A stretch of 64,000 bases of DNA from JAFGDI01 sp963662515 (GCA_963662515.1 OY759675.1:1550001-1614000); one strand, 5' to 3'; positions 17,986 to 26,956 are shown, numbered from the stretch's first letter. Program-made: numbers and translations. Notes: a model not told the origin generated them from the sequence alone.

Positions 17986-19398
17986 ATGTTAAGAAAGTTA
18001 TTAGTTTTGACATTTTCTCTGACGCTGGCAGGTTCACTGTGTGCTGGTGAGTTTGTCTCAAATCGTCCGGCTCCGGAAAAACGCACCTTTGTCAGTGAGT
18101 CTGTAGAGGCCACTATCAAAGAAGTAAAAGCTGCGATAAAGGATCCTGAACTTGCCTGGATGTTTGAGAATTGTTATCCAAACACCTTGGATACGACAGT
18201 GGATTATGAAGTTATTGATGGCAAGCCAGATTCCTTTATTATTACTGGTGATATTGATGCTATGTGGCTGCGTGATTCTACCGCCCAGGTGTGGCCGTAT
18301 ATGCCTTTGATAACCAAGGATGAAAAGCTTAAGAATCTGGTAAAAGGTCTGGTTAATCGTCAGATCAAATGCGTTAATCTCGATCCTTATGCTAATGCGT
18401 TCTATAAGGACATGACTCGCGAATCGCACTGGGCTTCAGATAAGCCATCACCGATCGATGGTGTGCATGAGCGCAAGTGGGAAATCGACTCGCTTTGCTA
18501 TGTTGTTCGTCTGGCCAATGAGTATTATAAGGTGACAGGTGATAAGGAGATTTTTGATGCTGATTTTGATAAGGCTATGCGAAATATCGTAAAGACCTTC
18601 CGTCAGGAACAGCGTAAGGGCGGTTACCATGATACCCCGTATCGTTTTGCCCGGTCAACCGACCGTATGACCGATGCTCCTGTGCATAATGGAGTAGGTA
18701 ACCCTGTAAAGCCGGTCGGACTTATCTGTTCTTCATTCCGTCCTTCAGATGACGCTACGATCCTCACATTCCTTATTCCATCTAATATCTTTGCTGTAAT
18801 AAGTTTAGAGCAGATGGCTGCATTCTATACTGATGTTTATGGTGATAAGGAATTTGCCAAGGAATGCCGCTCATTTGCTAAAGAAGTTCAGGGAGCTATT
18901 GAGAAGTATGCTGTAGTTAAGCATATAAACTATGGCAAAATATACGCTTATGAAGTTGATGGTTTTGGTAATGCATTGTTTATGGACGATGCAAATGTAC
19001 CGAGTCTGTTGTCACTGGCGTATCTGGGCGCTCATAAGCCCAGTGACAGCCTGTACAAGCGTACCAGGACATATTTGCTTAGTGACGATAATCCCTGGTA
19101 TTTCAAGGGTGAGTTTGCCGAAGGAGCCGGCAGCCCGCACACTGGCCCACGGACAATATGGCCGATGGGTATTATTCTTCGTGCCCTTACCAGTACAGAC
19201 GCCAAAGAGATCGAGCATTGTCTGCACATGCTGAAGGCTACTCATGCCGGGACTGGTTTTATGCATGAATCATTCAATATGGATGATCCCAATGACTTTT
19301 CCAGAAGTTGGTTTGCCTGGGCTAACACCCTTTTTGGCGAGCTGATAATAAAAGTTTATCACGAATATCCAGAAATTCTCCAAAAAAGTTCTATATGA
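17986..19398 (+). CDS. Exported GH125 exo-alpha-1,6-mannosidase
   Basis: Signal peptide of ~21 residues (ends SLCAGE) then a single GH125 (alpha/alpha)6 domain, 470 residues. Typical motifs: IDAMWLRDSTAQVWPY, GGYHDTPYRFAR, VGLICSSFRPSDDATI, AGSPHTGPRTIWPMGI, GFMHESFNMDDP. The likely general acid is D255 and base E428; the 173-residue spacing equals that between the reported D220 and E393 of the Clostridium perfringens enzyme. It removes terminal alpha-1,6-mannose by inversion. Starts 33 bases after the ROK gene with a GGAAAGGAA site; followed by a terminator. Confidence 0.93.
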   Translation: MLRKLLVLTFSLTLAGSLCAGEFVSNRPAPEKRTFVSESVEATIKEVKAAIKDPELAWMFENCYPNTLDTTVDYEVIDGKPDSFIITGDIDAMWLRDSTAQVWPYMPLITKDEKLKNLVKGLVNRQIKCVNLDPYANAFYKDMTRESHWASDKPSPIDGVHERKWEIDSLCYVVRLANEYYKVTGDKEIFDADFDKAMRNIVKTFRQEQRKGGYHDTPYRFARSTDRMTDAPVHNGVGNPVKPVGLICSSFRPSDDATILTFLIPSNIFAVISLEQMAAFYTDVYGDKEFAKECRSFAKEVQGAIEKYAVVKHINYGKIYAYEVDGFGNALFMDDANVPSLLSLAYLGAHKPSDSLYKRTRTYLLSDDNPWYFKGEFAEGAGSPHTGPRTIWPMGIILRALTSTDAKEIEHCLHMLKATHAGTGFMHESFNMDDPNDFSRSWFAWANTLFGELIIKVYHEYPEILQKSSI

Positions 19399-19424
19399 TT
19401 GGCATTTATAATTGAATAAAGCAC

Positions 19425-19465
19425 ACATTGTCGGGACGGCATGACTGTTCCGACAATGTTTTTTA
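19425..19465 (+). terminator. Terminator after the GH125 gene
   Basis: ACATTGTCGG (19425-19434) pairs perfectly with CCGACAATGT (19450-19459), extended by a G-T and an A-T pair, and is followed by T6. It separates the five-gene GH130-GH125 run from the next gene. Confidence 0.85.
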
Positions 19466-19529
19466 TAAGGTTACGATGCGTAATTGTATTACAAAGAAAC
19501 TAGAACAATGTACTTGGAGAATGAAAGTA

Positions 19530-22142
19530 ATGAAGCGAACAATGAAGTCTTACATTACAGCCTTGTTTATGGCACTACTGGTAGTACCAGTTTTGTCAAG
19601 TTCAGCAACATCTGCTGATTTTAAGGCTGACAAAGCGTTCCGGCCGCCGGCTGTTCCTCTGATCACTTGTGACCCGTATTTTAGCATATGGTCCTATAAT
19701 GACAATTTGTATGAAGGTGCAACTCGTCATTGGACAGATGATCACAATACTCTGAATTCTGTAGTAAGAGTAGATGGCAAGGCATATCGTATAATGGGTG
19801 CCGAGCCGGCAGATGCCCCGGTTCTGGAACAGAAGAGCCTTAAGGTTCTGCCAACAAAGACTATCTATAATTTTGCCGGTGCGGGCGTAAATGTTGAGCT
19901 GACATTTTTGCAGGCGGCCCTGCCAGATGATATCGATCTGATGAGCCGTCCAGTGGTTTATGCCACCTGGAATGTTACTGCAACCGATGGAAAGGCTCAT
20001 GATGTTTCAGTTTATGTTGATGCCGCTATGGATCTGGTAGTTCATGAGCGTAATCAGGCTGTTGTCTGGTCAGAGGCTGATATTAAGGGTATGACTACTC
20101 TTAAGGCAGGCAGTAAGGATCAGAATGTACTTCGTCGCAAAGGTGATGGTGTTCGTATTGATTGGGGTTATTTCTATCTTTCTGCAAGTAACAAGCTCAA
20201 GCCGACAGCTGTTTTTGCTGCTGGTAATGAGGTTCGTAAGAGCTTTGTTGACACTGGTAAGATCTCAGCCGGAGCTGAAATATCTCAGCCTCGCAAGGTA
20301 GAAGATAATGCCCCGGTTATGGCAATGACCTTTGACCTAAAGGTTAAGGCCAAAGGCGATGCCAGCTGTCAGGCGATCTTTGCTTATGATGATATATATT
20401 CAGTTTTGTACTTTGGTCAGAATCTCAAAGGATACTGGGCTCGCAACGGCAAGACAATAGATGATATCATTGTTGAGGCTGTTAAGGATTATAAGTCTAT
20501 TGCAGCTCGTTGTGAGAAGTTTGATGTTGAATTACTGGAAGACTTATATAACGCCGGTGGTGTTGACTATCAGCTGCTTTGTTCACTGGCATATCGTCAG
20601 GCTCTGGCTGCCAACAAGATAGTTGCTGATGCTAAGGGCATGCCTCTGATGTTCAGTAAGGAAAATAACAGTAATGGCTGTATGGGAACAGTTGATGTAT
20701 TCTATCCATTTGCCCCCCAGGTGTTATTGTTGAACAATACTCTGGCTAAGGCTACCGTAGTTCCGATTCTTGAGTATTCTCGTTCAGAGCGTTGGAGATT
20801 CCCATTTGCTCCGCACGATGTAGGTACTTATCCTCAGGCAATGGGGCAGGTCTATGGTGGTGGTGAGCGGTCAGAGAGAGATCAGATGCCGGTTGAAGAA
20901 TCAGGCAATATGATCATTCTTATGGCTGCAATAGCTCAGGCTGATAATGATGTGGCCTTTATTAAAGAATATTGGGATATTCTGACCAAGTGGGCTGACT
21001 ATCTTAAGAGCAAGGGTCTTGATCCGGAAAATCAGCTATGTACGGATGATTTCGCCGGACACATGGCTCATAATGTGAATCTGTCTGTTAAGGCGATTGT
21101 AGCAATTGGTGCTTATGCCAAGCTGGCCGATATGGTAGGCGATAAGGCTGCAGCTGAATCATATCGTGAAACAGCCGAGCAGTATGTAAAACAGTGGATC
21201 GAAATGGCTGCTGATGGAGATCATTACAAGCTGGCTTTTGATAAGCCTGGAACCTGGAGTCAGAAATATAATCTGGTTTGGGATCGTCTGCTGGACCTGA
21301 ATCTGTTCCCTGACGAAGTAGCTCAGACAGAAATGGCCTACTACAAGAAGGTACAGAATACTTACGGCCTGCCGCTGGATAACCGCAGCGAATATACTAA
21401 GCTCGACTGGATAGTGTGGACAGCTTCTATAACTGGTGAAAAAGATGATTTTGAAGCCTTGGTATCTCCAATTATCAAGTTCCTGAATGATACACCAAAT
21501 CGTTGTCCGATGACTGACTGGTATTGGACTCATAATGCCAGACACAGAGGCTTTAAGGCTCGTCCGGTAGTTGGTGGTGTTTTCATTCGTATGATGGATG
21601 ACAAGAAGGTCTGGTCGAAGTGGGTTAAGAAAGCCGATGTTGTCAAGGGTACATGGGCTAAGCTGCCTAAGGCTCCCAAGATTGTTGATATAGTCCCTTC
21701 GTCAGCGGATGCTGATGCCCAGACCTGGTATTATACCTTTAAGAAGCCGGCAGATAATTGGTTTGCGGTTGATTTTGATGCCGCTACTTCAGGGTGGAAG
21801 ACGGGTAAAGCCGGTTTTGGTACAGATGGTACACCTGGTTCAAATGTTCGCACAAAATGGGACAGCTCTCATATCTGGATCCAGCGTGAATTTGAGATAG
21901 GTGATGTGCCATCAGACCTGAAATTATTTGTACATCATGATGAAGATGCCAAGGTTTACATCAATGGAGTTCTGGCCTGTGAGCTGAATGGCTTTACAGG
22001 TTATTATGAACCTGCAAATATTTCAGCCGAAGCACTCAAGACGATCAAGCCTGGTAAGAATAAGATAGCTATATCTTGTCACCAGACTACTGGTGGTCAG
22101 TATATTGATGCTGGTTTTGTCAGGGTTATACCTCGCGACTGA
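19530..22142 (+). CDS. Exported glutaminase-A-like protein (DUF5127/DUF4965/DUF1793) with C-terminal beta-sandwich
   Basis: 870 residues. A signal peptide (residues ~1-30, ends SSATSA) is followed by RPPAVPLITCDPYFSIWSYNDNLYEGATRHWTDDHN, the hallmark start of the glutaminase A family, with an (alpha/alpha)6-type middle (LLCSLAYRQALAANKIVAD; DVGTYPQAMGQVYGGGE; EESGNMIILMAAIAQAD). The final ~140 residues (WDSSHIWIQREFEIGDVP, LFVHHDEDAKVYINGV) form a galactose-binding-like domain. The family name comes from fungal glutaminases; in bacterial glycan loci the substrate is uncertain and a glycosidase role is possible. The ATG at 19530 is chosen because GGAGA lies 9 bases upstream. Confidence 0.85.
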   Translation: MKRTMKSYITALFMALLVVPVLSSSATSADFKADKAFRPPAVPLITCDPYFSIWSYNDNLYEGATRHWTDDHNTLNSVVRVDGKAYRIMGAEPADAPVLEQKSLKVLPTKTIYNFAGAGVNVELTFLQAALPDDIDLMSRPVVYATWNVTATDGKAHDVSVYVDAAMDLVVHERNQAVVWSEADIKGMTTLKAGSKDQNVLRRKGDGVRIDWGYFYLSASNKLKPTAVFAAGNEVRKSFVDTGKISAGAEISQPRKVEDNAPVMAMTFDLKVKAKGDASCQAIFAYDDIYSVLYFGQNLKGYWARNGKTIDDIIVEAVKDYKSIAARCEKFDVELLEDLYNAGGVDYQLLCSLAYRQALAANKIVADAKGMPLMFSKENNSNGCMGTVDVFYPFAPQVLLLNNTLAKATVVPILEYSRSERWRFPFAPHDVGTYPQAMGQVYGGGERSERDQMPVEESGNMIILMAAIAQADNDVAFIKEYWDILTKWADYLKSKGLDPENQLCTDDFAGHMAHNVNLSVKAIVAIGAYAKLADMVGDKAAAESYRETAEQYVKQWIEMAADGDHYKLAFDKPGTWSQKYNLVWDRLLDLNLFPDEVAQTEMAYYKKVQNTYGLPLDNRSEYTKLDWIVWTASITGEKDDFEALVSPIIKFLNDTPNRCPMTDWYWTHNARHRGFKARPVVGGVFIRMMDDKKVWSKWVKKADVVKGTWAKLPKAPKIVDIVPSSADADAQTWYYTFKKPADNWFAVDFDAATSGWKTGKAGFGTDGTPGSNVRTKWDSSHIWIQREFEIGDVPSDLKLFVHHDEDAKVYINGVLACELNGFTGYYEPANISAEALKTIKPGKNKIAISCHQTTGGQYIDAGFVRVIPRD

Positions 22143-22189
22143 TCTGTTAAATAAACGATATAAGATTCGTTTATAAGTAAAAAATAAAA

Positions 22190-22224
22190 AGATGTCTGGC
22201 TTAAATGTCAGGCATCTTTTTTTA
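22190..22224 (+). terminator. Terminator after the glutaminase-A-like gene
   Basis: AGATGTCTG pairs with CAGGCATCT (one wobble) around a short loop, followed by T7 on the plus strand. Confidence 0.8.
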
Positions 22225-22275
22225 TTTTATGGTGGTAGATTCAGAACGGTAATATCATAGTTCTTAATTATGTAG

Positions 22276-22323
22276 AAAAAAAGCCTGGTCAGAACTGTAA
22301 TTTATTTGTTCAGGCCAGGCTTT
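22276..22323 (-). terminator. Terminator of purC
   Basis: AAAGCCTGG and CCAGGCTTT form a 9-base stem on the minus strand, followed there by T7. It lies 23 bases past the purC stop codon. Confidence 0.8.
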
Positions 22324-22345
22324 AATTGTCAATAGGTCAAAAGGG

Positions 22346-23239
22346 TCAGAATTTCTGACCACTGATAGCTTCATAAGCCTCAATGTATTTCAATCTGGTT
22401 TTTTCGATCACATCTTCAGGCAGGACAGGACCGGGCGGCATTTTATTGAACTGAATGCTTTCCAGATAGTTTCGTACAAATTGCTTATCATAGCTTTCCT
22501 GATCTCTGCCGGACTCATATTTATCAGCCGGCCAGAAGCGGGAAGAGTCAGGGGTCAGGACCTCATCGATAAGAATAATATCATTACCATCATAACCCCA
22601 TTCAAACTTGGTATCAGCAAGAATTATACCTCTTTTGGCGGCATAATCTGCGGCTTTATTGTATATTTCTATGCTCTTAGCTGCTACGAAATCCGCAGCT
22701 TCTTTGCCGATTATCTCAACTGCTTTTTCAGGGCTGATATTTTCATCATGCAAACCCTGTTCAGCTTTGGTTGAAGGGGTGAATAAGGCTTGCGGCAACT
22801 TATCGCACTGTTTAAGTCCCTGCGGTAGGACAATGTCACAGACAGTACCTTTTTTCTGATATTCCTTCCAGCCAGAGCCTGTGATATAGCCGCGAACTAT
22901 ACATTCGACAGGTAAAACCTTAGTCTTTTTTACCAGCATACTGCGTCCGGCGAGCTGGTCGGCATAACTGTTAAATGGAGCCGGGAATTTGCTTACATCG
23001 GCGGTTATGAGGTGGTTTTTGATCGTATCTTTGAGGAAGTCGAACCAGAAAAGAGAGATGCGGGCCAGAACCGCACCTTTATCTGGTACGCCATTGGCCA
23101 TAACTACATCAAAAGCACTAATGCGGTCGGAAGCCACAAATAATAATTTGTCGCCCAGATCAAAAATATCACGAACTTTTCCGCGTTTGGGAACAAAGCC
23201 GGGAATTTCAGTATTGAGTATAACTTTCGATGATGCCAT
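22346..23239 (-). CDS. purC: Phosphoribosylaminoimidazole-succinocarboxamide synthase
   Basis: SAICAR synthetase, which joins aspartate to CAIR with ATP in purine synthesis. The 297-residue length and motifs (GKVRDIFDLGDKLLFVASDRISAFDVVM, VECIVRGYITGSGWKEYQKKGTVCDI, PSTKAEQGLHDENI, ADTKFEWG, LIDEVLTPDSSRFWPADKY) match the longer, yeast-like form found in many non-enteric bacteria. AAAGGAATG precedes the ATG. It stands alone between clusters. Confidence 0.95.
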   Translation of the reverse strand: MASSKVILNTEIPGFVPKRGKVRDIFDLGDKLLFVASDRISAFDVVMANGVPDKGAVLARISLFWFDFLKDTIKNHLITADVSKFPAPFNSYADQLAGRSMLVKKTKVLPVECIVRGYITGSGWKEYQKKGTVCDIVLPQGLKQCDKLPQALFTPSTKAEQGLHDENISPEKAVEIIGKEAADFVAAKSIEIYNKAADYAAKRGIILADTKFEWGYDGNDIILIDEVLTPDSSRFWPADKYESGRDQESYDKQFVRNYLESIQFNKMPPGPVLPEDVIEKTRLKYIEAYEAISGQKF

Positions 23240-23376
23240 GTGTTACATTCCTTTGTTTGTAAAAGTATGTGAAGTATTATTTTTGCACTTTCTCGATCAG
23301 GATTTTATCGGTATTTAACTCAAAAGTAAAGTCTAATCGCCATTGGGTATGTTTGTAATAATAATCAAATCTTAAT

Positions 23377-23406
23377 TTGACATCGCGTAAAAAGTGAGCT
23401 TATAAT
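23377..23406 (+). promoter_or_regulatory. Consensus promoter of the ars operon
   Basis: A perfect TTGACA (23377-23382) and a perfect TATAAT (23401-23406) are 18 bases apart. The expected start is near 23413, with arsR beginning at 23482 after AAAGGAAC. Confidence 0.75.
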
Positions 23407-23412
23407 ATATAG

Positions 23413-23436
23413 ACATTTGGCTAAATGACGAAATGT
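23413..23436 (+). promoter_or_regulatory. Candidate ArsR operator
   Basis: Nested inverted repeats lie at the expected transcription start: ACATTT (23413-23418) with AAATGT (23431-23436), and CATTT (23414) with AAATG (23423). Position over the start fits an ArsR-type repressor site; the assignment is inference. Confidence 0.35.
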
Positions 23437-23481
23437 GATAAAATGAAAGTAACCTTATGAACGGTTACAAAGGAACAAGTT

Positions 23482-23832
23482 ATGATATTAGATAAGTTGA
23501 AGGCATTGTCAGATATGAACCGATTGCGGATCGTTTGTGCATTGCAGGGTGGTGAGCTATGTGCCTGTCAGTTGATAGAGTTGCTTGGTATAGCGGGAGC
23601 GACTGTATCTCGCCATGTCAGGCAATTGGTTGATGCCGGGCTGGTAAATAGTCGCAAAGAAGGTAAGTGGATATATTATAGCCTGGTCAGCGGCAATGCT
23701 GACGATGTTTTAGTGGAACATATCTATCAAAGAGCAAAGAACGATAAATTGTTATGCAGCGATAGTAAAAGGCTGGCAGCGATCAGGAAATGTGATAAGA
23801 GTATATTGTGTAGTAAGCTGGGCAAATGTTAA
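23482..23832 (+). CDS. arsR: ArsR-family arsenite-responsive repressor
   Basis: A 116-residue winged-helix repressor. The metal-binding ELCxC motif is ELCACQLIELL with C27 and C29 in the first recognition region, followed by ATVSRHVRQLVDAGLVNSRKEGKWIYYSL (DNA-reading helix and wing). It should release the operon promoter on binding arsenite or antimonite. Additional cysteines near the C-terminus (C-rich tail from LLCSDSKR to SKLGKC) could add metal contacts. arsC follows 21 bases downstream. Confidence 0.92.
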   Translation: MILDKLKALSDMNRLRIVCALQGGELCACQLIELLGIAGATVSRHVRQLVDAGLVNSRKEGKWIYYSLVSGNADDVLVEHIYQRAKNDKLLCSDSKRLAAIRKCDKSILCSKLGKC

Positions 23833-23853
23833 ACGAATTGCGAAAGGTTAAAT

Positions 23854-24309
23854 ATGTCGAAAAAAATAAAGGTATTATTTTTGTGTACAGGAAATTCCTG
23901 CCGGAGTCAGATGGCAGAGGGTTGGGCTCAATATCTTAAAGGAGATATAATTGAACCGTATTCAGCGGGTATTGAAACACATGGCCTTAATCCTAATGCT
24001 GTCAGAGTGATGCAGGAAGCAGGGGTGGATATATCTGGCCACAAGTCAAAATTGCTCTCTGAATTGCAGGATGTGCCGTTTGATTATGTAATAACTGTTT
24101 GTGGACATGCCCATGAGACTTGCCCGATGTTTCCCGGTAAAGCCATTGTGCTGCATGTAGCCTTTCAGGATCCACCTGCTCTGGCAAAAGCCTTAAGTGA
24201 TCCGGAAGAGCAGCTAAATTGTTATCGTCGAGTAAGAGATGAAATTAAGCGTTTTGTTCTGACATTGCCGGATCGTTTATTTTCGGAAGTTGGTGAGAAT
24301 AATGAATGA
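23854..24309 (+). CDS. arsC: Arsenate reductase, thioredoxin-coupled (low-MW phosphatase fold)
   Basis: 151 residues. The phosphatase loop C-X5-R is C11-R17 in LFLCTGNSCRSQMAEG, and the redox cysteines are C83 and C90 in TVCGHAHETCPMFPG, spaced as in the Staphylococcus type enzyme (82/89). Reduces arsenate to arsenite for export. The usual Asp after C83 is Gly, as in a known subgroup. Its stop overlaps the acr3 start by 8 bases. The protein looks intact, unlike the efflux gene it should feed. Confidence 0.93.
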   Translation: MSKKIKVLFLCTGNSCRSQMAEGWAQYLKGDIIEPYSAGIETHGLNPNAVRVMQEAGVDISGHKSKLLSELQDVPFDYVITVCGHAHETCPMFPGKAIVLHVAFQDPPALAKALSDPEEQLNCYRRVRDEIKRFVLTLPDRLFSEVGENNE

Positions 24310-25278
24310 TACGATCTGTGATGACCAGGCTCGTAAAATGACCAGTATATTCGAAAGATACCTTAGTATTTGGGTTATACTCTGTATAATCGCAGGTGTA
24401 TTACTGGGAAAAATAGTGCCTGGATTTGCTCAAAGATTAGATTCTATGGCTATTAGTATTGGTGAAACCCCTGTTATATCTATTCCTGTTGCTATCTGTC
24501 TTTTTTTTATGATGTATCCCATAATGGTGAAGATTGATTTTGGTTCGGTAATAAAGGCAGGTCGCAGTACAAAACCGGTTTTGCTTACACTGGTTATTAA
24601 TTGGTGTATAAAGCCCTTCACGATGTATGGCATAGCGTTATTATTTCTTGGTATATTATTTCGAGGTTTAATTGGTGCTGAGGCATTGGATCTGGTTAAG
24701 ATGCCATTTGGGCTTGATCTGCCGGTAGGAAGTGAGCATGGTTCTGGTATTGTTGTACTGCATGAAGGTGTTAAGATGCAGCAAATACCGCTCTGGCGCA
24801 GTTATTTTGCTGGTTGTATATTGTTGGGTATAGCCCCTTGTACGGCAATGGTCTTGGTCTGGGGTTATCTTGCTCGGGGTAGTGATGGTCTTACATTGGT
24901 AATGGTGGCAATAAATTCATTAACTATGCTGATTCTGTATGGTGTGCTGGGTGGTTTCTTACTTGGAGTGGGGCGGTTGCCTGTGCCATGGCAGGCACTG
25001 TTGCTCTCTGTTGGTGTGTATGTGGCCTTGCCATTACTGGCCGGATACTTTTCCCGCAAATGGATAATATCAGCAAAAGGAGAGAAATGGTTCAGGGAGA
25101 GATTTCTTCATATACTTACGCCTATAACTATTGCAGCTTTACTGCTTACGCTGGTTTTGCTCTTTCCAGTGGAGCAGCGTTAGCTACGGTGGTGGGGGTA
25201 TTGATCGAGGTGCCGGTAATGCTTATGTTGGTGAAAGTGTGTACAAAGACGAGAAAATACTTTGCAGGTGAATGCTGA
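24302..25278 (+). pseudogene. acr3: Arsenite efflux pump Acr3, broken by an internal deletion and frameshift
   Basis: The first frame (24302-25183) reads as Acr3 membrane helices from ERYLSIWVILCIIAGVLLGKIVPG through the essential-Cys motif GIAPCTAMVLVW to ILTPITIAALLLTLVLLF, then stops after PVEQR. The C-terminal Acr3 motif SGAALATVVGVLIEVPVMLMLV follows at once, but in the -1 frame (~25160-25278). In intact Acr3 proteins these two parts are separated by ~60 residues with two helices and the (S/G)NNFELA motif; that segment is missing. The junction falls in a TTTGCTCTTT-like stretch, fitting deletion between short repeats. The start ATG overlaps arsC. A sequencing or assembly error cannot be excluded. 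Confidence 0.82.
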
Positions 25279-25606
25279 GATAAAAAAATGACTTTTTTTT
25301 TAGATTTTTAGTAATACGAAATTCGTACGATATTGCTTCTTGATTGTGCATAAGTGAATTTTAAGTATGGCAGATACAGTGATTTCATTAAAAAAGCGTT
25401 TTGCCAGAGACGGCGAAACGCTTTTTGGGGTATTACAGGCTTTGTTGGCAATATTTTTTTTCTGGCATTCTTATGATTGTAAGTTAGAATTATGTTGTAT
25501 AACTTGTTTTGTTTTAGAGTTTTATAAGATGTATTTATTTGTTTGTATATAAACTTAGCTTTTTTACTAACTTACATACCCGGCGACAGCCGATCAGAGA
25601 AATATT
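25279..25606. other. Intergenic region between acr3 and the aminotransferase
   Basis: No gene is supported here. It holds a palindrome TACGAAATTCGTA (25315-25327), part of which (TACGAAATTCGT) recurs at 25652-25663 inside the next gene, and a strong terminator hairpin (25387-25428). The rest is T-rich. Confidence 0.6.
25387..25428 (+). terminator. Strong hairpin, probable ars operon terminator
   Basis: A stem of ~15 pairs (AAAAAGCGTTTTGCC with GGCGAAACGCTTTTT, one G-T wobble) around a 5-7 base loop, with a T5 tail, lies 110 bases past the acr3 remnant. The A-rich left side would also serve leftward transcription. Confidence 0.7.
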
Positions 25607-26908
25607 ATGATAAGAAGAAGTTTGGTACATGAAGGTTCAGGTCAGTTAACATACGAAATTCGTGAAATTGTGAATGTGGCTAACGATCTGGAAAAGCTGG
25701 GAGTAGAAATAATCTGGGAAAATATTGGTGACCCGATAGCCAAGGGCGAGCCTATGCCCCAATGGATAAAAGATATAATATCAGATCTGGTTACTCAGGA
25801 TGAAACCTATGGCTATGTATCAACGCAGGGCGTCCCTGAGACCAGAGAGTTTCTGGCCAGTCAGGTGAATAAAAGAGGCGGAGCCCAGATAACCGCAAAT
25901 GATATAATGTTCTTTAACGGACTGGGTGATGCTGTGGCCCGGTTATTTGGCTTCATGAAGCGGGAAGCCCGAATTATTGGACCATCTCCGGCATATTCTA
26001 CGCATTCTTCGGCAGAAGCTGCACATAGCGGCTACGAGCACCTGACCTATGAATTAGACCCGAAAAATGGCTGGATGCCAGATCTTGAAGATCTTGAGAA
26101 TAAGGTTAAATATAATGACTCGATCGCGGGAATATTGCTTATCAATCCTGATAACCCAACTGGAGTGGTATATCCTAAAGAATTCCTGGAAAAAATGGTT
26201 GATATAGCCCGTCGTCACAAAGTAATTGTTATTTGTGATGAAATTTATATTCATATATGCTATGGCGGATATAAAACAGTTCATTTAAGTGAAGTTATCG
26301 GTGATGTCCCTGGTATTGCTCTCAGGGGAATAAGTAAGGAATATCCCTGGCCAGGCAGTCGCTGTGGCTGGATAGAGGTATTTAATCAGGAGAAGCATCC
26401 AGAGTTTAAGGCCTATATTAACTCGATTATTAGTGCAAAAAGGCTGGAAGTGTGTTCTACGAGCTTGCCTCAGTATTCAATCCCTAAGGTAATTGGAGAT
26501 CCCCGATATATTCCACATCTGGAAAGTAGAAAGGCAATGTTTGAAAAGCGTGCCGATGAGATATATGATGCATTTAGTCAAGTGCCGGGTGTAACAATAG
26601 TTAAGCCGCATGGTGCTTTTTACGCTTCTATACTTTTTGATGAAGGATTATTAAGTGATACTCAGGTTTTGCCGATAGATAATGATGAAGTTAGGCAGTA
26701 TATAGAGAAAAAAGTTGTTGGTGCAGCACCAGACAAGCGATTTGTCTATTATTTGTTGGCCAGTGCGGGAGTATGTGTAGTGCCCCTGACAGGTTTCTGT
26801 TGCAAAAAACACGGTTTTCGTGTTACATTACTGGAATGCAACGATGAAAAACGGAAAAGAACCTGGCAGCTTATCTCTGATGCGATCAGACAATATACAA
26901 AAAGCTGA
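25607..26908 (+). CDS. Class I/II PLP-dependent aminotransferase
   Basis: Fold-type I aminotransferase, 433 residues. The PLP-lysine is K244 in RGISKEYPWPGSRCGW, the Asn/Asp pair is in LLINPDNPTGVVYP and VICDEIYIHI. N-terminal SGQLTYEIREIVNVANDLEKLGVEIIWENIGDPIAKG and the length resemble the alanine/valine-type aminotransferases (AlaA-like) annotated in PVC and Bacteroidota genomes. The substrate cannot be fixed from sequence. It is followed 48 bases later by the FHA-GAF gene on the same strand; a functional link is not evident. Confidence 0.88.
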   Translation: MIRRSLVHEGSGQLTYEIREIVNVANDLEKLGVEIIWENIGDPIAKGEPMPQWIKDIISDLVTQDETYGYVSTQGVPETREFLASQVNKRGGAQITANDIMFFNGLGDAVARLFGFMKREARIIGPSPAYSTHSSAEAAHSGYEHLTYELDPKNGWMPDLEDLENKVKYNDSIAGILLINPDNPTGVVYPKEFLEKMVDIARRHKVIVICDEIYIHICYGGYKTVHLSEVIGDVPGIALRGISKEYPWPGSRCGWIEVFNQEKHPEFKAYINSIISAKRLEVCSTSLPQYSIPKVIGDPRYIPHLESRKAMFEKRADEIYDAFSQVPGVTIVKPHGAFYASILFDEGLLSDTQVLPIDNDEVRQYIEKKVVGAAPDKRFVYYLLASAGVCVVPLTGFCCKKHGFRVTLLECNDEKRKRTWQLISDAIRQYTKS

Positions 26909-26956
26909 TAAGGTTTATCTGTGTATGATAAACAGTTTCCGCTGAAGGATGATTAG

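Noticed and set aside
25367..25552. Short open frame after the ars operon
   Set aside because: It runs through the terminator hairpin, has no ribosome-binding site and no protein-like pattern.
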